Shown piece after piece: positions 1-11,411 of a stretch of DNA of 64,000 nt. The first letter of the stretch is position 1. Every line of letters begins with the position of its first letter. Below the pieces are notes generated by a model. That model searched no databases, was not told where the DNA came from, and was given only the letters and a program-made list of their open reading frames with translations. The position numbers and the translations under genes are program-made. This stretch comes from Eupeodes corollae (lineage: Eukaryota > Arthropoda > Insecta > Diptera > Syrphidae), in the NCBI RefSeq assembly GCF_945859685.1, contig NC_079147.1:233488765-233552764 (forward strand). The letters are read 5' to 3'.

Positions 1-390
1 AGAAGCTGCAACTTTCCATAAATCACGTCCATTTCAAAAATAAGTCAAGCTTCATTTTTATAATTGAAATCACATCTGTTTTTAAAAAAATCCTCATACC
101 GACTAAATCTTGTCGAATTGAAATCACTTCAATATCGCCATAATCGAAATGGAGAACACAGATTTAATCTAATTTTGATTGAAAAAAAAGAAATCGATAT
201 CAAGAAAAAAGAATTTCAGAACTCCAATTTTAAAAAAATTTCCAAATTTAGGTCAGAAATATTTTTATTTGTTTCAATTCGGTTCAATTTTTCTTTTCAA
301 TTCAATTCAATTTGTCTTTATTCTTATTAATTTAAATTGGTCTCACAGAAGTATTCCTAAATAACTAACAACATAAGATTATAAATATAA

Positions 391-1104
391 TGGCGCAAAA
401 TTTATTAAGGCCTTAGCACGATACTAGTTAACAATTTACTACATATATACATAGTTATCTACTAACTTTTTACTAATTTTAAAAACTTTTTATTGTTTTG
501 CTAACTAGTATCATCCTAAAACCATTTTATTACCAAAAAAAACATGAACACATCTAAAAAATGACAGATTGTGGAGCAAACAAAACAAACATGCCTTAAT
601 ATTTTTGCAAATGTCAAAGTGACAACATTGAATTTGTATTTTCTTTTTTCATTAATTTTGTTTTCATAACTCGCCGTGGTTTATTTGCGCTAAAGTTTAA
701 GTTCCTTGCAACTATTTTGGATATTAACACAGAATAATATTAAACATTTATTCTACCAGGTAAAAGAATTATTGTTTAGTGAAAAAGTTTAAATGAAATG
801 TGCATTAAATTATTGAATATCTGCGATAGATCTATTAATTTACTTTTTATGATATCTAGAAATAAATTTTATTTCACAATTTATCAATTTTAAAACACTT
901 TGTCACATTTGAGAAAAATGACATAACAGATTTAGTACGATAATAAAAAGATAAATAAGCCATTTGGTGATTTTAACTTTAGTAAAACGTTAAGAAGATA
1001 GTACGATACTAAACTCGTTTAAAATTATCAAAATCCCTTTTTTAACCTAGTATCATACTAAAAATAATTTAACACCGTACTAAATCGTCTAAAATTTTGC
1101 GCCA
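391..1104. mobile_element. MITE-like element with short terminal inverted repeats
   Basis: The two ends are inverted copies of TGGCGCAAAATTT (left at 391, right ending at 1104), and both sides are flanked by ATAA (387-390 and 1105-1108), a candidate target duplication. The interior of about 0.7 kb is AT-rich, carries repeated 'gatacta' motifs in both orientations and has no coding capacity. This suggests a non-autonomous DNA transposon. The superfamily is not clear: a TAA duplication would fit Harbinger, but the ends are not diagnostic. Confidence 0.45.
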
Positions 1105-1499
1105 ATAAGATAAGTCAGTGCCATCTGTTATTTGAGAAGATTTGTATTATGTCCAATTTAAATTTTGGTCAAAAGTAACACTTTCAATTATAAAGCAGTT
1201 ACTGTTGCAATTGACGCTTCTTTCAAATGATTGACCTCTGAGTACTACACATGCCGTTCAATTAGTTATGTTTACTTAATTTATGTGAATAAAATATTTT
1301 AGGAATGTCTGGCGATACTTTGCAGGTAATAATAAAAACCATAAGCTTTTTTTTAGTACTGACCATAGCCTCATGTTTCGCAAAAAAATATCTAATTATG
1401 TGAATATCATATCAAAAATTTGATTTAAGGGACTAAAAGAGCAATAAGCCATACCGGATCATTAAAATCCTTTAATTTTACCTAACAGAAGTTGAAAAG
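1105..1499. other. No gene seen
   Basis: AT-rich spacer between a MITE-like element and an RT fragment. No coding sequence or repeat is recognised in it. Confidence 0.6.
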
Positions 1500-2125
1500 G
1501 AGAATTAAAGAAAAAAAAGAATAAAATTGGACCAAGTACAGAACCCTGTGGAACACCCAAGTGGTTAATTTTAAAGCAACTAAAACTGAACTGAATTTTT
1601 ACACACTGTGTTCTATTTTTGAGATAAGACTCGAACCATTTTAAAACGAATCAAGGAAAGCCACTTTTAGAAAGTTTATCTAGTAAAATATGGCTTAACA
1701 AGTCAAACGCTTTAATTACTATCTACAAAAAGTTCAGCACTATATTTTTTGCAATCTAAACCATTTTGCAGAATGCAACAAAAGTCCAAAAGAACATCTT
1801 CAGTAGAAAGTCCAATCCTAAAACCTAACTGCATTGGATTAAAGAAATTAATTTTATCAAGATAAACCAGCATTCTTGTTTTTATAAGCTTCTTCAATAC
1901 CTTTCAAATTAAAGGTAGTAACGAAATTGGTCTAAAATTAGATTTATCGTGCCTAATTCCTTTCTTGAATAAAGGAATTACTATTCCACCCTTAGTTCAT
2001 CCGGAAATTTCGCAGAGTCAACAATTAAATTGAAAAGATAAGATAACATGTCTACTAGGTTAGGGCCAACGTTTTTTAAAAGTTTATTTGAGATCTAGGA
2101 TTTTCTATAGGAAGTTGAATTGATT
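1500..2125 (-). pseudogene. Non-LTR retrotransposon RT fragment (CR1/Jockey group)
   Basis: Read on the minus strand this is the centre of a non-LTR reverse transcriptase: a segment with VIPLFKKG, then NFRPISLLPL, then QLGFRIGLSTEDVLL (about 1790-1840), and finally GVPQGSVLGPILF at about 1515-1555. The order matches RT blocks 1 to 4. The FADD catalytic block, the endonuclease and the C-terminus are missing. Stops and frameshifts interrupt it, for example between the FRPISLLP and KLIKTRM segments. It is an old, truncated copy. The exact clade cannot be settled without a phylogeny. Confidence 0.75.
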
Positions 2126-2168
2126 AAGGAATTTTTTTTTTGATGATGATGAATTTTTCATGTATTGT

Positions 2169-3043
2169 CAAGGGCGGATCCAGACTTTTCATCAGGGGGG
2201 AGGTAGGTCACACTCTTAGATGAGTTTTTACTCACCGCTTAAAAATGTTCTTTATTGCTTTGGAAAGGAGGCTAACAAAATTTAATAATTGCTTAAATGA
2301 CAACTTTAGTTATCAAATTATTTAAGAACACTGTTGTCCAGCAAGGTATGGTCTAACTATTTAATTTGGATGACTCCCTGCATAGAAAGCATACCAAGAT
2401 TATAACAGTTTTCTAAATATGCCATATTTAAGAGCTAAAACACAATAGTTTAGAGAGTTTTTGGTGCATTTCGCGAAGAAATGTAGGAAATTGTTTTGAA
2501 ACGTTGCTTTTTTCCAAAAATACAATACAGTTTTCTTGTTTTCGTTTCTATTAATGCAAAAATTCAAAAGTTAAGAAAATTATCGAGGATCTGGTATGTA
2601 GGTCGGGTTTTTTTGAACCAAGTTTTTTTGAACTCAATTTCCAGGATTCTCTTATTACTATCGTTATCAATCAGCTTATTCGTATTTTGATCTTAAAGGC
2701 GTTAACAAAACTTACAAATTGTAGAGATACAAAGGTTTTGTTCTTCAATTTAAGGAAATAGTTGCATTTAAGTACACTATTTCGCAAAAAAATAAAATTA
2801 AAACAAAGTAAGGTAGGTAAACAAATAAGTTTTGAAGAAAAGTTTTTGTAGCCCTCACAAACTACACGTTTTAATGCTTTTATGTCAATAGATATGAAAC
2901 AAATGTTGTCCCCTTTCTGAGATATTTTTTTCGAAAATCATTTTAAATTTTGTTTTAAAAATAGGTTTGGTAAGCACTAAATAAAGAGCTTATAAACATA
3001 CATAAGTACATTTTACATTTAAATTTCGTCAAAAAATGTTGTT
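2169..3043. mobile_element. hAT-like element, truncated second copy
   Basis: This stretch is the reverse complement of the right half of the element at 20914-23265 and begins with the same terminus CAAGGGCGGATCCAG. Long blocks match, including the segments around 2440-2500 and 2975-3040. The GGCGGATCC-type end followed by a G-run is typical of some hAT elements, but no transposase is visible. The inner end abuts an RT fragment near 3043, so the copy is truncated. Confidence 0.65.
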
Positions 3044-3503
3044 CGACACTTTCACCTAAACTAAGAGCCAACTCCTCCCACTTTTTGACTAGATTACCCC
3101 TGTATGACAAAATCTTTTTAAGTACTTGTCTCGAAAATCTTTCTTCGTCCATTTCCATCACCTTAATAATGTAGTCAAAATTCAGCTTAAAGGTCCTTAA
3201 GAACAATGGAGGTTCAGTTGTTTCCAAATGTAGCATATAAATTGGAGTGTAAATTGGTAGCTGAAAAATGCGCTTCAAGATATACCTGAAGAAGCTTTTC
3301 TCCTCCTCCTATTGGCAATATCCCCAAACTTGAGCGCCATAAAGCATTATAGAAGCTGCTGTCGCATGAAAAATGTTTAGCTTTGAACTATGCTCGACAC
3401 CTTTATTATCGATACAACGTTTCCACACAGAAGAAACTGCTCTTTTCGATTCTGCTAACTTGGACTCGAGGTTAGATGTTATTAAAACCCCTAAGTATTT
3501 TTA
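3030..3503 (-). pseudogene. Non-LTR RT C-terminal fragment
   Basis: The minus strand encodes the region after the catalytic centre: KYLGVLI (about 3486-3503), then ASIMLYGAQVWGY (about 3330-3370), then QLPIYTPIYMLHLETTEPP, with one frame change near 3290. The last part resembles the C-terminus of the RT at 41.2-43.9 kb (LPENT, LETGLPPLF), so both belong to one family. Only the 3' part remains; the hAT-like copy lies downstream and RTE-like copy a lies upstream. Confidence 0.7.
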
Positions 3504-5592
3504 GCCAAGGTACAGCTACGGATATCCCGATCGAAGCCAAAACAAGGAAGTACTGTGAGAAGATTCGACGTTAGACGGCTACAATCGCAAGAGACTGCCA
3601 TATCCTTTTCTAATCGAGTCTCTAATAAACTCTTAAGGAGTCCTATGCTTCCTGCATTAAGCATTGAAAACCAGTGACAACATTGCCTTGCAGCCATCAG
3701 AGATGCCGCCTCTGAAGTGCTAGGTTTCACACTTTCGCCACCACAGCGAAACCCCTGGTTTGACGACGAATGCCGGCAAGCGCACGCAGCGAAACAAGAG
3801 GCATACAAAACGGAGCTGCACAAAAGGACTAGAGCTGCTCGCGAGCTCTACGAGCAGAAGAGGAGAGAGGAACACCGGCTTTTTAGACGGAAAAAAGAGA
3901 GCATAAGAAGCGCGCGATCGAGGAGATAGAGGGATGTCACAACAGGAATGAGGTTCGTAAATTTTACCAAAAGGTAAAAAAAACCTCCCAAGGGTACCAG
4001 CCACGAACCGAAGCCTGTAAAGACGATCAGGGGAACATCGTAGTATGACCGCAGTCGATGCTGAGAATATGGAAAGATCACTTCTCCAAATTATGTAACG
4101 GCGATGACGATCCGAATTCTGCTGTAAGGGAGATAGAACCACTCAACCTCGGCGACGCAGATCAACAATTCCGCCTACCCGACCTTGACGAAGTGAAGAT
4201 AGCTATATCTAAACTTAAGTAAAACAAAGCTGCTGGAGCTGACGGCATCGCTGCCGAACTATTCAAAGCAGCAGGCGATGACTTGGTAGGGAGCATGCAC
4301 CAACTCATCTGCAAAATATGGTCGGAAGAAAGCATGCCCGATGAGTGGAATCTCAGCATAGTGTGCCCGATACATAAGAAAGGAGACCCTCTAAACTGCG
4401 CCAACTACAGTCTCCTTAGCAATGCGTCTAAAGCCATTCGTCAACAACCTGATTGGTCCTTATCAGTGTGGCTTCAGACCAGGAAAGTCTACTATCGACC
4501 AAATATTCACACTACGGCAGATCTTGGAAAAAACCCAGGAGATTCAAATCGATACCCACCATCTCTTTATCGATCTTAAAGCCGCGTATGACAGCATCCA
4601 TAAGGAAGAGCTCTATAGAGCAATGTCTAGTTTTGGCATCCTTGTCAAACTTATCCGTTTGTGCAGAATGACGATGCACGCTACTCTATCAAGGTCAGAA
4701 AAGATCTCACCGAGGCATTTGGTGTCAAAAAAGGTTTTAAATAAGGTGATGCATTGTCATGCGACTTTTTCAATATCGTTCTGGAAAGAATTGTGCAAAA
4801 CTCAACCGTCAACACTAGAGGCACAATCTTCCAAAGGTCCATCCAATTACTCGGATACGCAGATGATATTGAAATAATTGGAAGATCAAAGCGTTATGTC
4901 AGTGGAGCATTTTTGAGCATTGCGACGGAAGCGAAGAAGATGGGTTTAGTGGTCAATGAGGGCAAGACCAAGTATATGCTGCCATCAAAAAAGGACACTG
5001 AGCGATGACGTCTTGGACAAAACGTCACCATGGACAGCTGTAACTTTGAGATAGTTAAGGACTTTGTTTACCTAGGTACCGCTATTAATGCAGACAACGA
5101 CACCAGCGCTGAAATCAAACGAAGAATAACTCTTGCAAATCGCTGCTTCTTTGTAAAATCATCATCTATAAGACACTCATCATCCCGGTTCTCATTTATG
5201 GCGCTGACGCCTGGACCCTGTCAAAGAAAGATGAGAGCGTCTTAGGATGCTTCGAGAGAAAAATTCTTCGGGTGATTTTTGGTCCCGTACGCATAGATGG
5301 AGAATGGAGGAGAAAATATAACGACGAACTATACGGGCTGACCTAGTTAGCAGAATTAAAGTCCAACGGCTTAGATGGCTAGGTCATGTCTTCGAATCCA
5401 ATCCCGAGGGACGGCGGCGCAGTAGAGAAAGACCGCGACTCAGGTGGCGCACCCAGGTGGGAGAGGATCTCAACCAACTTGGTGTGTGAAACTGGAGACG
5501 GCTAGCTAAGGACCGAGCTAGCTGGAGACGCATGTTGGTTGAGGCCCAGGTCCGCCCCGGACTGTAGCGCCACCTTAAGTAAGTAAGTATTT
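3504..5592 (+). pseudogene. RTE-like LINE, copy a (5'-truncated)
   Basis: The copy starts at the end of the endonuclease domain and runs through a basic linker (NPWFDDECRQAHAAKQEA, then ELHKRTRAARELYEQKRREE at about 3810-3870) into the RT. Visible blocks are MPDEWNLSIVCPI (about 4337), a GFRPGKST region read in shifted frames (about 4450), LFIDLKAAYDSI (about 4560) and LLGYADDIEIIG (about 4850) with the catalytic YADD. The C-terminal segment reaches VEAQVRPGL, and the 3' end is GGACTGTAGCGCCACC followed by (AAGT)n at 5580-5592. Several frameshifts and stops break it. Assignment to an RTE-like clade rests on the short tandem-repeat tail and the APE-RT order; a tree would be needed to confirm it. 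Confidence 0.85.
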
Positions 5593-6290
5593 TTACTCTC
5601 GAACAGTTGCAACGTTTTCGGCTTTGTACATCCACTTTTCATTATTTGCATATCTTCCCCCTCCGCCCCGAAATATCATACTTTTAGACTTCTGTAAATT
5701 AATTGACAGATTCCAATTTTTTACAGTATATAATCCAGTCTGTTCACCATACGCTGCATTCCTGCAACCGATTCAGATAAAAAAAAAAAAACATTATCAT
5801 CCGCAAATATCAGTCCTGGTATCCGAGTACTTCCCAACTGGATTCCTCCTCCGACCTTCTCAAAGATATCGTTAATAAGCAAAACAAATAGTAGTGTTCT
5901 CAACACACAGCCTTGTTTAACTCCCATTTCTGCTGCAAACCCTTCGCATATATCGAGCCCTTCCCGCCATTTTATCGTAAGCGACATTTTCAATAAAAAA
6001 GAAAACTTAATTATTAAAATTTGCTAATAACACATAGAACCTTGGAGGCTGTTGCTATTTCTTAACTTAAGGATAATTACTAATTTTCAATACTGACTAT
6101 GGGCACAAGTTGTTTCAAGGACCAGCAGTAAGCTTTTGATTTGTCGTTTACGATAAAATTAATTTTGGCGCTTACAATAAATTTGCGGGAAGGGCTCGAT
6201 ATATTCCCCATCCCAAACGTAGGCCACATTATTTTCATACATCGCTCTAACAAGGGTAACGACTTTACTTGATACTTCCTTCTTTTGACG
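5593..6290 (-). pseudogene. Non-LTR RT fragment interrupted by a MITE
   Basis: The minus strand reads LVRAMYENNVAYVWDGE (about 6206-6260), then, after the MITE at 5951-6201, CEGFAAEMGVKQGCV (about 5905-5950), then GLIFADDNVFFFLSESVAG (about 5760-5820). It is the RT centre of the GVKQGC type, also seen at 43 kb and 62 kb. FADD is present, but the fragment is short, shows SPLLF altered to RTLLF, and lacks both termini. Confidence 0.75.
5951..6201. mobile_element. MITE with TA target duplication
   Basis: The element is bounded by inverted TATCGAGCCCTTCCCGC, flanked by TA on both sides (5949-5950 and 6202-6203). Just inside the ends, TTTATCGTAAGCGAC-like motifs repeat once on the left and twice on the right. 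It has no ORF. Removing it joins VWDGE to CEGFAAEMGVKQGC in one RT frame, which supports the boundaries. TA duplication suggests the Tc1/mariner superfamily. Confidence 0.7.
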
Positions 6291-6452
6291 TAAGTGAGCC
6301 TTTAATCAATAAAATTGGCTGATTACCTCAATCCATAATTAAATTCTTAAACAGTGAATTCATTCACAAAACTTTTGCTTTGCAAGTGTGGTTACATGAG
6401 CTAAATCAATCAAAGATTAAAGATGTCCTACTGTTACAAAATGTTTTACCCG

Positions 6453-6551
6453 TTGTAGGTCCCTTCCATTCCTGACAATAGTACTCGCACACAGGAATGG
6501 TTGAGAGTTGTAAGTCACTAGGCCCTAGTTCACAACGGACTGTTGCGCCAC
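6453..6551 (+). mobile_element. tRNA-headed SINE, 5'-truncated copy
   Basis: This matches the 3' body of the full SINE copies at 9030 and 9853, starting at TTGTAGGTCCCTTCCAT and ending in GGACTGTTGCGCCAC. The tRNA-like head is missing. The last 31 bases are nearly the same as the 3' end of the RTE-like LINE. Confidence 0.8.
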
Positions 6552-8744
6552 AAAACGAGACTTAAGAAATTTACTAGTTGCCAAAATTATTAAGTAGCTA
6601 GCAGATTGCTTAGTATTTGAAAATTTGCTACATAATAAAGCTATGTCCTGCACACTAGATTGTTTAAGAATTGAGCCCTCTGTCTTTCACTAGTTCATAT
6701 TTTGACTATCATTACGAAGTTCGCTAATTTGAAACTTCATTTTCTTTGTCTTTATCGCAAGTAAATGTATAACAATGGAAAATTCTTCTTTTGAAATTCT
6801 TAAAATTTCAAGACAGTTCATCAAACCCAAAAAGACATATAATATTTCCATTATTTGTATTATCATATCGTTATAGTCTTACGAAAAATTGAAATATCTA
6901 TTACTTAAGAAAAAGGACTTATGTATATATTTTTATGAAAATTTAAAAAAAAAGATACAAACTATTCAACAACACAAAACAAAAATTCAAGACATCCCGC
7001 TATCACTTTTTCTTTGGCTGTCTCTAGGATAAAATATTTCCCATAGCCAAGCCGTATCTTATGACGGTCCTTTTAAGAAAATCTACAAAAATATATACCG
7101 ACAATTTTTATATGTTTCTGCTGTCTCGCTATGGTTATGAAAATATCGGACAGAATTTCACTACGGAATTCTCTTTTCTGTTGCTGATGTCGTCCATCTC
7201 CATCTCCATCCAGAAAAACGTCCCTAGTTGGACATTTTCCGAAGCAAACCGAACGAAGAAGAAAATGTTAGAAGGAGGCCCTCCAGAGCAAAAGCATCAG
7301 CGAATCCTTGATACACGAACATAACAGACCTTGTGTATCCCAGAGCTACAACATTCTTTTGTTTATTTAAGTCAAAGTTTTCTTTTTTTTGTTGTTGTTG
7401 TTGTGTTATTATTATTGTTGTTTTTGTTGTTGTCCTTTTGTTGTTTTCACTCTCCGCACTTGCGGCTCAGGACTTAGAGGATACACAACACTTCTGGTAC
7501 ATTTGATTTGAGTGAAATGGGCAAAGAAACAGGGTTTGGGAGTTGGTTAGGTTGTTTGGTTGTTTGAAACCAACGAAAGACAAGGCGACTGAAAGCAGGA
7601 CATTCCTTTCCTATCCCATCCTTTCCTGTCCTTCTCGCCAGGAGTTTTTATATTCCTCCGTCTTTTCAATGGAATGAACGTTTTCTATATATTTTTGTTT
7701 GTGTCGTTTTGTTTCTTTTTGGATTCCTGGAGGATCTTTTCTTGTTGAGGGCATATTAAATTTTAATGTTTTGAAATGTACTTTAGGATTAAAATACACT
7801 TTTGTGTGATTATAATCAGAAGATATTGTTTGCTAATGGAGTTAGGACAGATATATACTCTGGCGCACGAAGTCGGGACAACGAGATAGAATTATTTTGT
7901 TTCCGAGTTCCGACAAATATGCAGGACTATAAACAAAATGTAAGCATAAGAACTTGCGGAATAAAGACAAAAAGGTCAACATTTTTCCTCCTGTGTGAGC
8001 TGAATAAGGAATGTGATAAATCGAGGAAGTTAATAAGGAATAATAATTTGAATCTTTTTTCTTTTTTGTATAGTTCCAAAAGGTCTTAGAGGGGATGCTT
8101 TCTAATGAGTTTTCTTTTTCCTGAATTAATGACGCACTTTTTCGCTTTAACAGGTTGGTAGGGCGCGAGCGTCTTCGCGGGATGACTTATACCTACAAAT
8201 ACATACTTCTAGTTAGTGAATATATTATTTTCTTTCTTAAACATTCCTTAAACATTCTCCGAGAATTTAATAATTGGGATTTTGTTTCGCATCTTTATGT
8301 GTTGAAGAATTTGAAGACCAAAAAAAGCCAACATAAAATTGCTGTATAAAAGAATAAATGAAAAAAAAAGTTGAATAATTTCCTGCGCCAAATCTTTCAG
8401 GAAAAAAAATTGATTTGTCTTACAAATTATTTTGCTACTTTATTATGTACTTCATAGATATGTAAATCTAGGTCACCCAGAATCTGGTCTAACTAATTTA
8501 GATTTGAAAAAGTGATACTTTAGCCCAGTATAAAATAAAAAACATGTTCAAGAAATATTTCAAAAATTGTTTAGGTTTTCTCTGTTGGACCGATTAAGCG
8601 CGGCACTGAGGTTCAATTTAAATTAAGGGCTGGTCAAACGAATCAGAATTGGGCGGTGCAACGAATAATTTACAAGCTAGAAAAGAACTCCCTTGTTTCG
8701 TTGAAAAACATCGTACTCATTTACTTCTTAGGTCCCCAGACCTA
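6552..8744. other. No gene recognised; low-complexity DNA
   Basis: AT-rich DNA with several short open frames, the longest about 95 codons (7802-8089, plus). None resembles a known protein or carries a domain motif. It also holds the TTG/TTA microsatellite at 7386-7446. No splice-supported gene model could be built. Confidence 0.5.
7386..7446. repeat. (TTG)n/(TTA)n microsatellite
   Basis: Imperfect trinucleotide tract, mostly TTG with three TTA units in the middle. Confidence 0.9.
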
Positions 8745-9600
8745 TTAAGTACGTTGGGGAATCCTTAAGCCGCATAGGGCCTCTACTACACCTACGCACC
8801 ATTGTTTGCGGTTTCCGGAGATATGTTTCAGCTCTATCCAACTCTTGCCTAGTGATTCATTCTCGGCTGTCCTGCGCCATGTGCTTCTCGGTCGTCAACC
8901 TCTTCTTCATTCTTTTGGAAGGGGATTCCACTACATTGTTTGACCTGCAATGCAGTCGTTATCTTTTCGAAGCGTATGTTCAATCCCTTGCCACTTACGC
9001 CTTCGTATAATAGGGTCTATAGGTTCTTGTAGTACCCGTGGCATGAGGTGAGTGCGATGGACTGTCATGCGAGAGGTCTTGGGTTCGATCCCTGCCTATG
9101 CTACCTATAGTTTTTTTTCACGGGTACTTGCAGTTCGGATTCGGCTTAAGAACTGTAGGTCCCTTCCATCCTTAACAACTCTACTCGTACACAGGAATGG
9201 TTGAAAGTTTTCAGTCACTAGGCCCTAGTTCTCAAACGGACTGTTGCGCCACCCAATTTATTTTAGGTTCTTGACCTGTCCCTCAATTAAATAATTCATT
9301 TGATATTCGGTTTGGCCAGAAAATTCTTAGGATGTTGCGAAGACATCTTTCACTAAGGTTTGCAGGTTCCAGATCCTGCACCCATTAGTTTTGATCTTAA
9401 GCTGATAGAGTTATTCCTCCAAATTTTCGACAATAAACGAACACCAATTTAGCTTTGCCAATGCGTTAGATGACGTCTTGTTCGGTTCCGCCTTCGTCGT
9501 AGACAATACTTCCAATGAACTAAAAAAGGAAATATTTATTTGAGAGGGTGATCGGGGTCGGAGGCTGATTATTTCTGTTTTGATACCATCGTAGTTATCT
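8745..9600 (-). pseudogene. RT C-terminal fragment split by a SINE
   Basis: On the minus strand, upstream of the SINE, a YLGSIVDTEGGT-like segment reads IGSIVYDEGGTEQDVI (about 9450-9510), followed by LRNILRIFWPNRISNEL (about 9290-9340). Downstream of the SINE come RRRKWQGIEHTLRK (about 8970-9010) and RPRSTWRRT (about 8870), with the usual end of such proteins near 8750. This is the tail of an APE-type non-LTR element, different in sequence from RTE-like copies a to e. Multiple stops make it an old pseudogene. Confidence 0.7.
9030..9263 (+). mobile_element. tRNA-headed SINE with 10-bp target duplication
   Basis: The head has a pol III A box-like TGGCATGAGGTGAGTGCG and a B box-like GGTTCGATCCC (about 9084-9101). 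The body ends in GGACTGTTGCGCCACC and an ATTTATTTT tail. The flanks are TAGGTTCTTG at 9020-9029 and 9264-9273, a perfect 10-bp duplication. It sits inside an older RT fragment. Transcription by RNA polymerase III from the internal promoter is expected of the family, not shown. Confidence 0.9.
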
Positions 9601-9852
9601 TCATTGGCTATTATTTAAATGGAAGCAGAACCGTCTTGAAATTATTTTCTGTTGTAAAGGGTTTTCAGAATTCACGAAGTTCACAATTGATCTTATTACT
9701 TTGTTAAGAGTTTATCATTATGTTTTGAAAATGATTTCGGACAAGTGGACTCCGAGGCTGACTAAAGTTCCGACCAAGAGACCTAATTTGCACGATTTGC
9801 AAACTTTGTTAAGGACTAAGGGTTTTTTCGAAATAAAAGTGTACTGATAATA

Positions 9853-10154
9853 AAAATAAATAAATTGGGTGGCGCAACAGTCCTTTGAGAACCAGGGCCT
9901 AGTGACTTACAACTCTCAACCATTCCTGTGTGCGAGTAATGTTGTCAGGAATAGAGGGGACCTACAATTTTAGGCCGAATCCGAACGGCTAATTTGAGAA
10001 AGCACTTTTTCATGGCAAGAGTTACTCTTGGAGAATTTGTCAATTCCTCGCAAGAGGCAGTACCTGTGAAAAGACTTTAGATGGCATAGGTAGGGATTGA
10101 ACCTAAGACCTCTGGCATGACAGTCCAACGCACTAACCATCATGCCACGGGTAC
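9853..10154 (-). mobile_element. tRNA-headed SINE, full-length with 11-bp target duplication
   Basis: Read on the minus strand it begins GTACCCGTGGCATGATGG, contains an A box-like region (TGGCATGATGGTTAGTGCG), a B box-like GGTTCAATCCC and a body of about 200 bp, and ends in GCGCCACCCAATTTATTTA. Perfect 11-bp direct repeats, TACTGATAATA, flank it (9842-9852 and 10155-10165). At 302 bp it is the longest copy in the window and a good reference for the family. Confidence 0.92.
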
Positions 10155-10179
10155 TACTGATAATAGCAAATGGAAAATT

Positions 10180-11168
10180 ACGGCATCGCTGCTGAATTAT
10201 TCAAAGAAGCAGGCATTGACTTGGTAGGGAGCGTGCACCAACTCATCTGCAAAATATGGCCAGAAGAAAGCATGCCCAATGATTGGAAGCGTAATTTGCC
10301 CAATATACAAAAAGGAGACCCATTAAATTGCTCCAACTACAAAGGCATCATTGCATAAAAGATCCATTCTGACGTATTATGCGAACGTCTGAAGCCCTTC
10401 GTCAACAACCTGATAGATTCTTATCAGTGTTGCTTCAGACCAGGAAAGTCTACTATCGACTAAATATTCACATTACGGCAGATCTTGGAAAAATACCCAG
10501 GAACTTCAAATCGATACCCAACATCTTTTTATCGATTCCAAAGCCGCAAAAGACAGCATCTATTGGAAAGAGTTCTACAGAGCAATGTCTATAGTTTTGG
10601 CATTTCTGTCAAACTTATCCGTTTGAACGATATGACGATGGAGAATGCAAGGTCGGAAAAGATCTCATCCATGCATTTGATGTCGCTGATTCTTCGGACT
10701 TAGAAGGCAACTGAGTAGCAAAGTCCTTTCTCGAGCATTTAAAATCACTATCATCCCTAAGAAATGAGAAATTTATGGCGCTGAGACCGGGACTTTTAAA
10801 GGAAGATCAAAGCGTCTTAGGATGCTCCAAGAGTGCATAAATGGAGAGTAGAGGAGAAGATACAATGACGAACTGTATGGTCTGTACAACGAAACTGACC
10901 TGGTTTAAAGAATAAAAGTCCAACAACTTAGATGGCTTAGTCATGTAGAGCGAATGGATATCAAAGCTCTAGCTCAGAAGGTCTTCGAATCCAATCCCGA
11001 GGGACGGTGCAGTAGAGGAAGACTGCAACTCAGGTCGTGCACGCAGGTGGGAGAGGACGTCAAACAACTTGGTGTGAGAAACTGGAGACATTAAGCGAGG
11101 GGCTGAGCTTGTTGAAGACGCATGTTGTTTGAGGCCCAGATCCGCCTGGACTGTAGCGCCACTTTAAA
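10180..11168 (+). pseudogene. RTE-like LINE, copy b (truncated)
   Basis: The copy aligns with copy a from the segment ITAAELFKEAG through MPNDW (about 10270) and a shifted GFRPGKST region (about 10430-10470). It then jumps past the catalytic YADD block to the C-terminal LRWL-type tail, and ends with GGACTGTAGCGCCACT near 11150. The catalytic part is deleted, and stops occur throughout. It lies just right of a SINE on the opposite strand. Confidence 0.8.
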
Positions 11169-11411
11169 TAAGCAAACAAAATGATAGCAACAGGATTATG
11201 AAAAAATCAGGGATACGACGGTTTAATACAAAAACGAAAACAAAAATGTCCAAATGACGACCATGAGAGTTGAGACAGCTGTGAAAAAGATAAATAAATT
11301 CCGGGTAAAACTTTTTTAAAACTGAAAACTATACATATTTTTAATAATTTACAGGCACTCAAGGGGTTATTAGTACCCTTTATATGTTTATATTTAAACA
11401 TAGTGCGAGCA

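Noticed and set aside
64..330. 88-codon frame at the left edge
   Set aside because: Lysine- and phenylalanine-rich translation of AT-rich DNA without any motif.
7802..8089. Plus 95-codon frame as a gene
   Set aside because: No recognisable domain, no splice support, and composition like AT-rich chance frames.
9040..9110. tRNA gene candidate (A and B box-like motifs)
   Set aside because: The same sequence recurs at 10080-10154, 53398-53445 and 59830-59904 as the head of a longer repeat with target duplications; it is a SINE, and the cloverleaf is not maintained.
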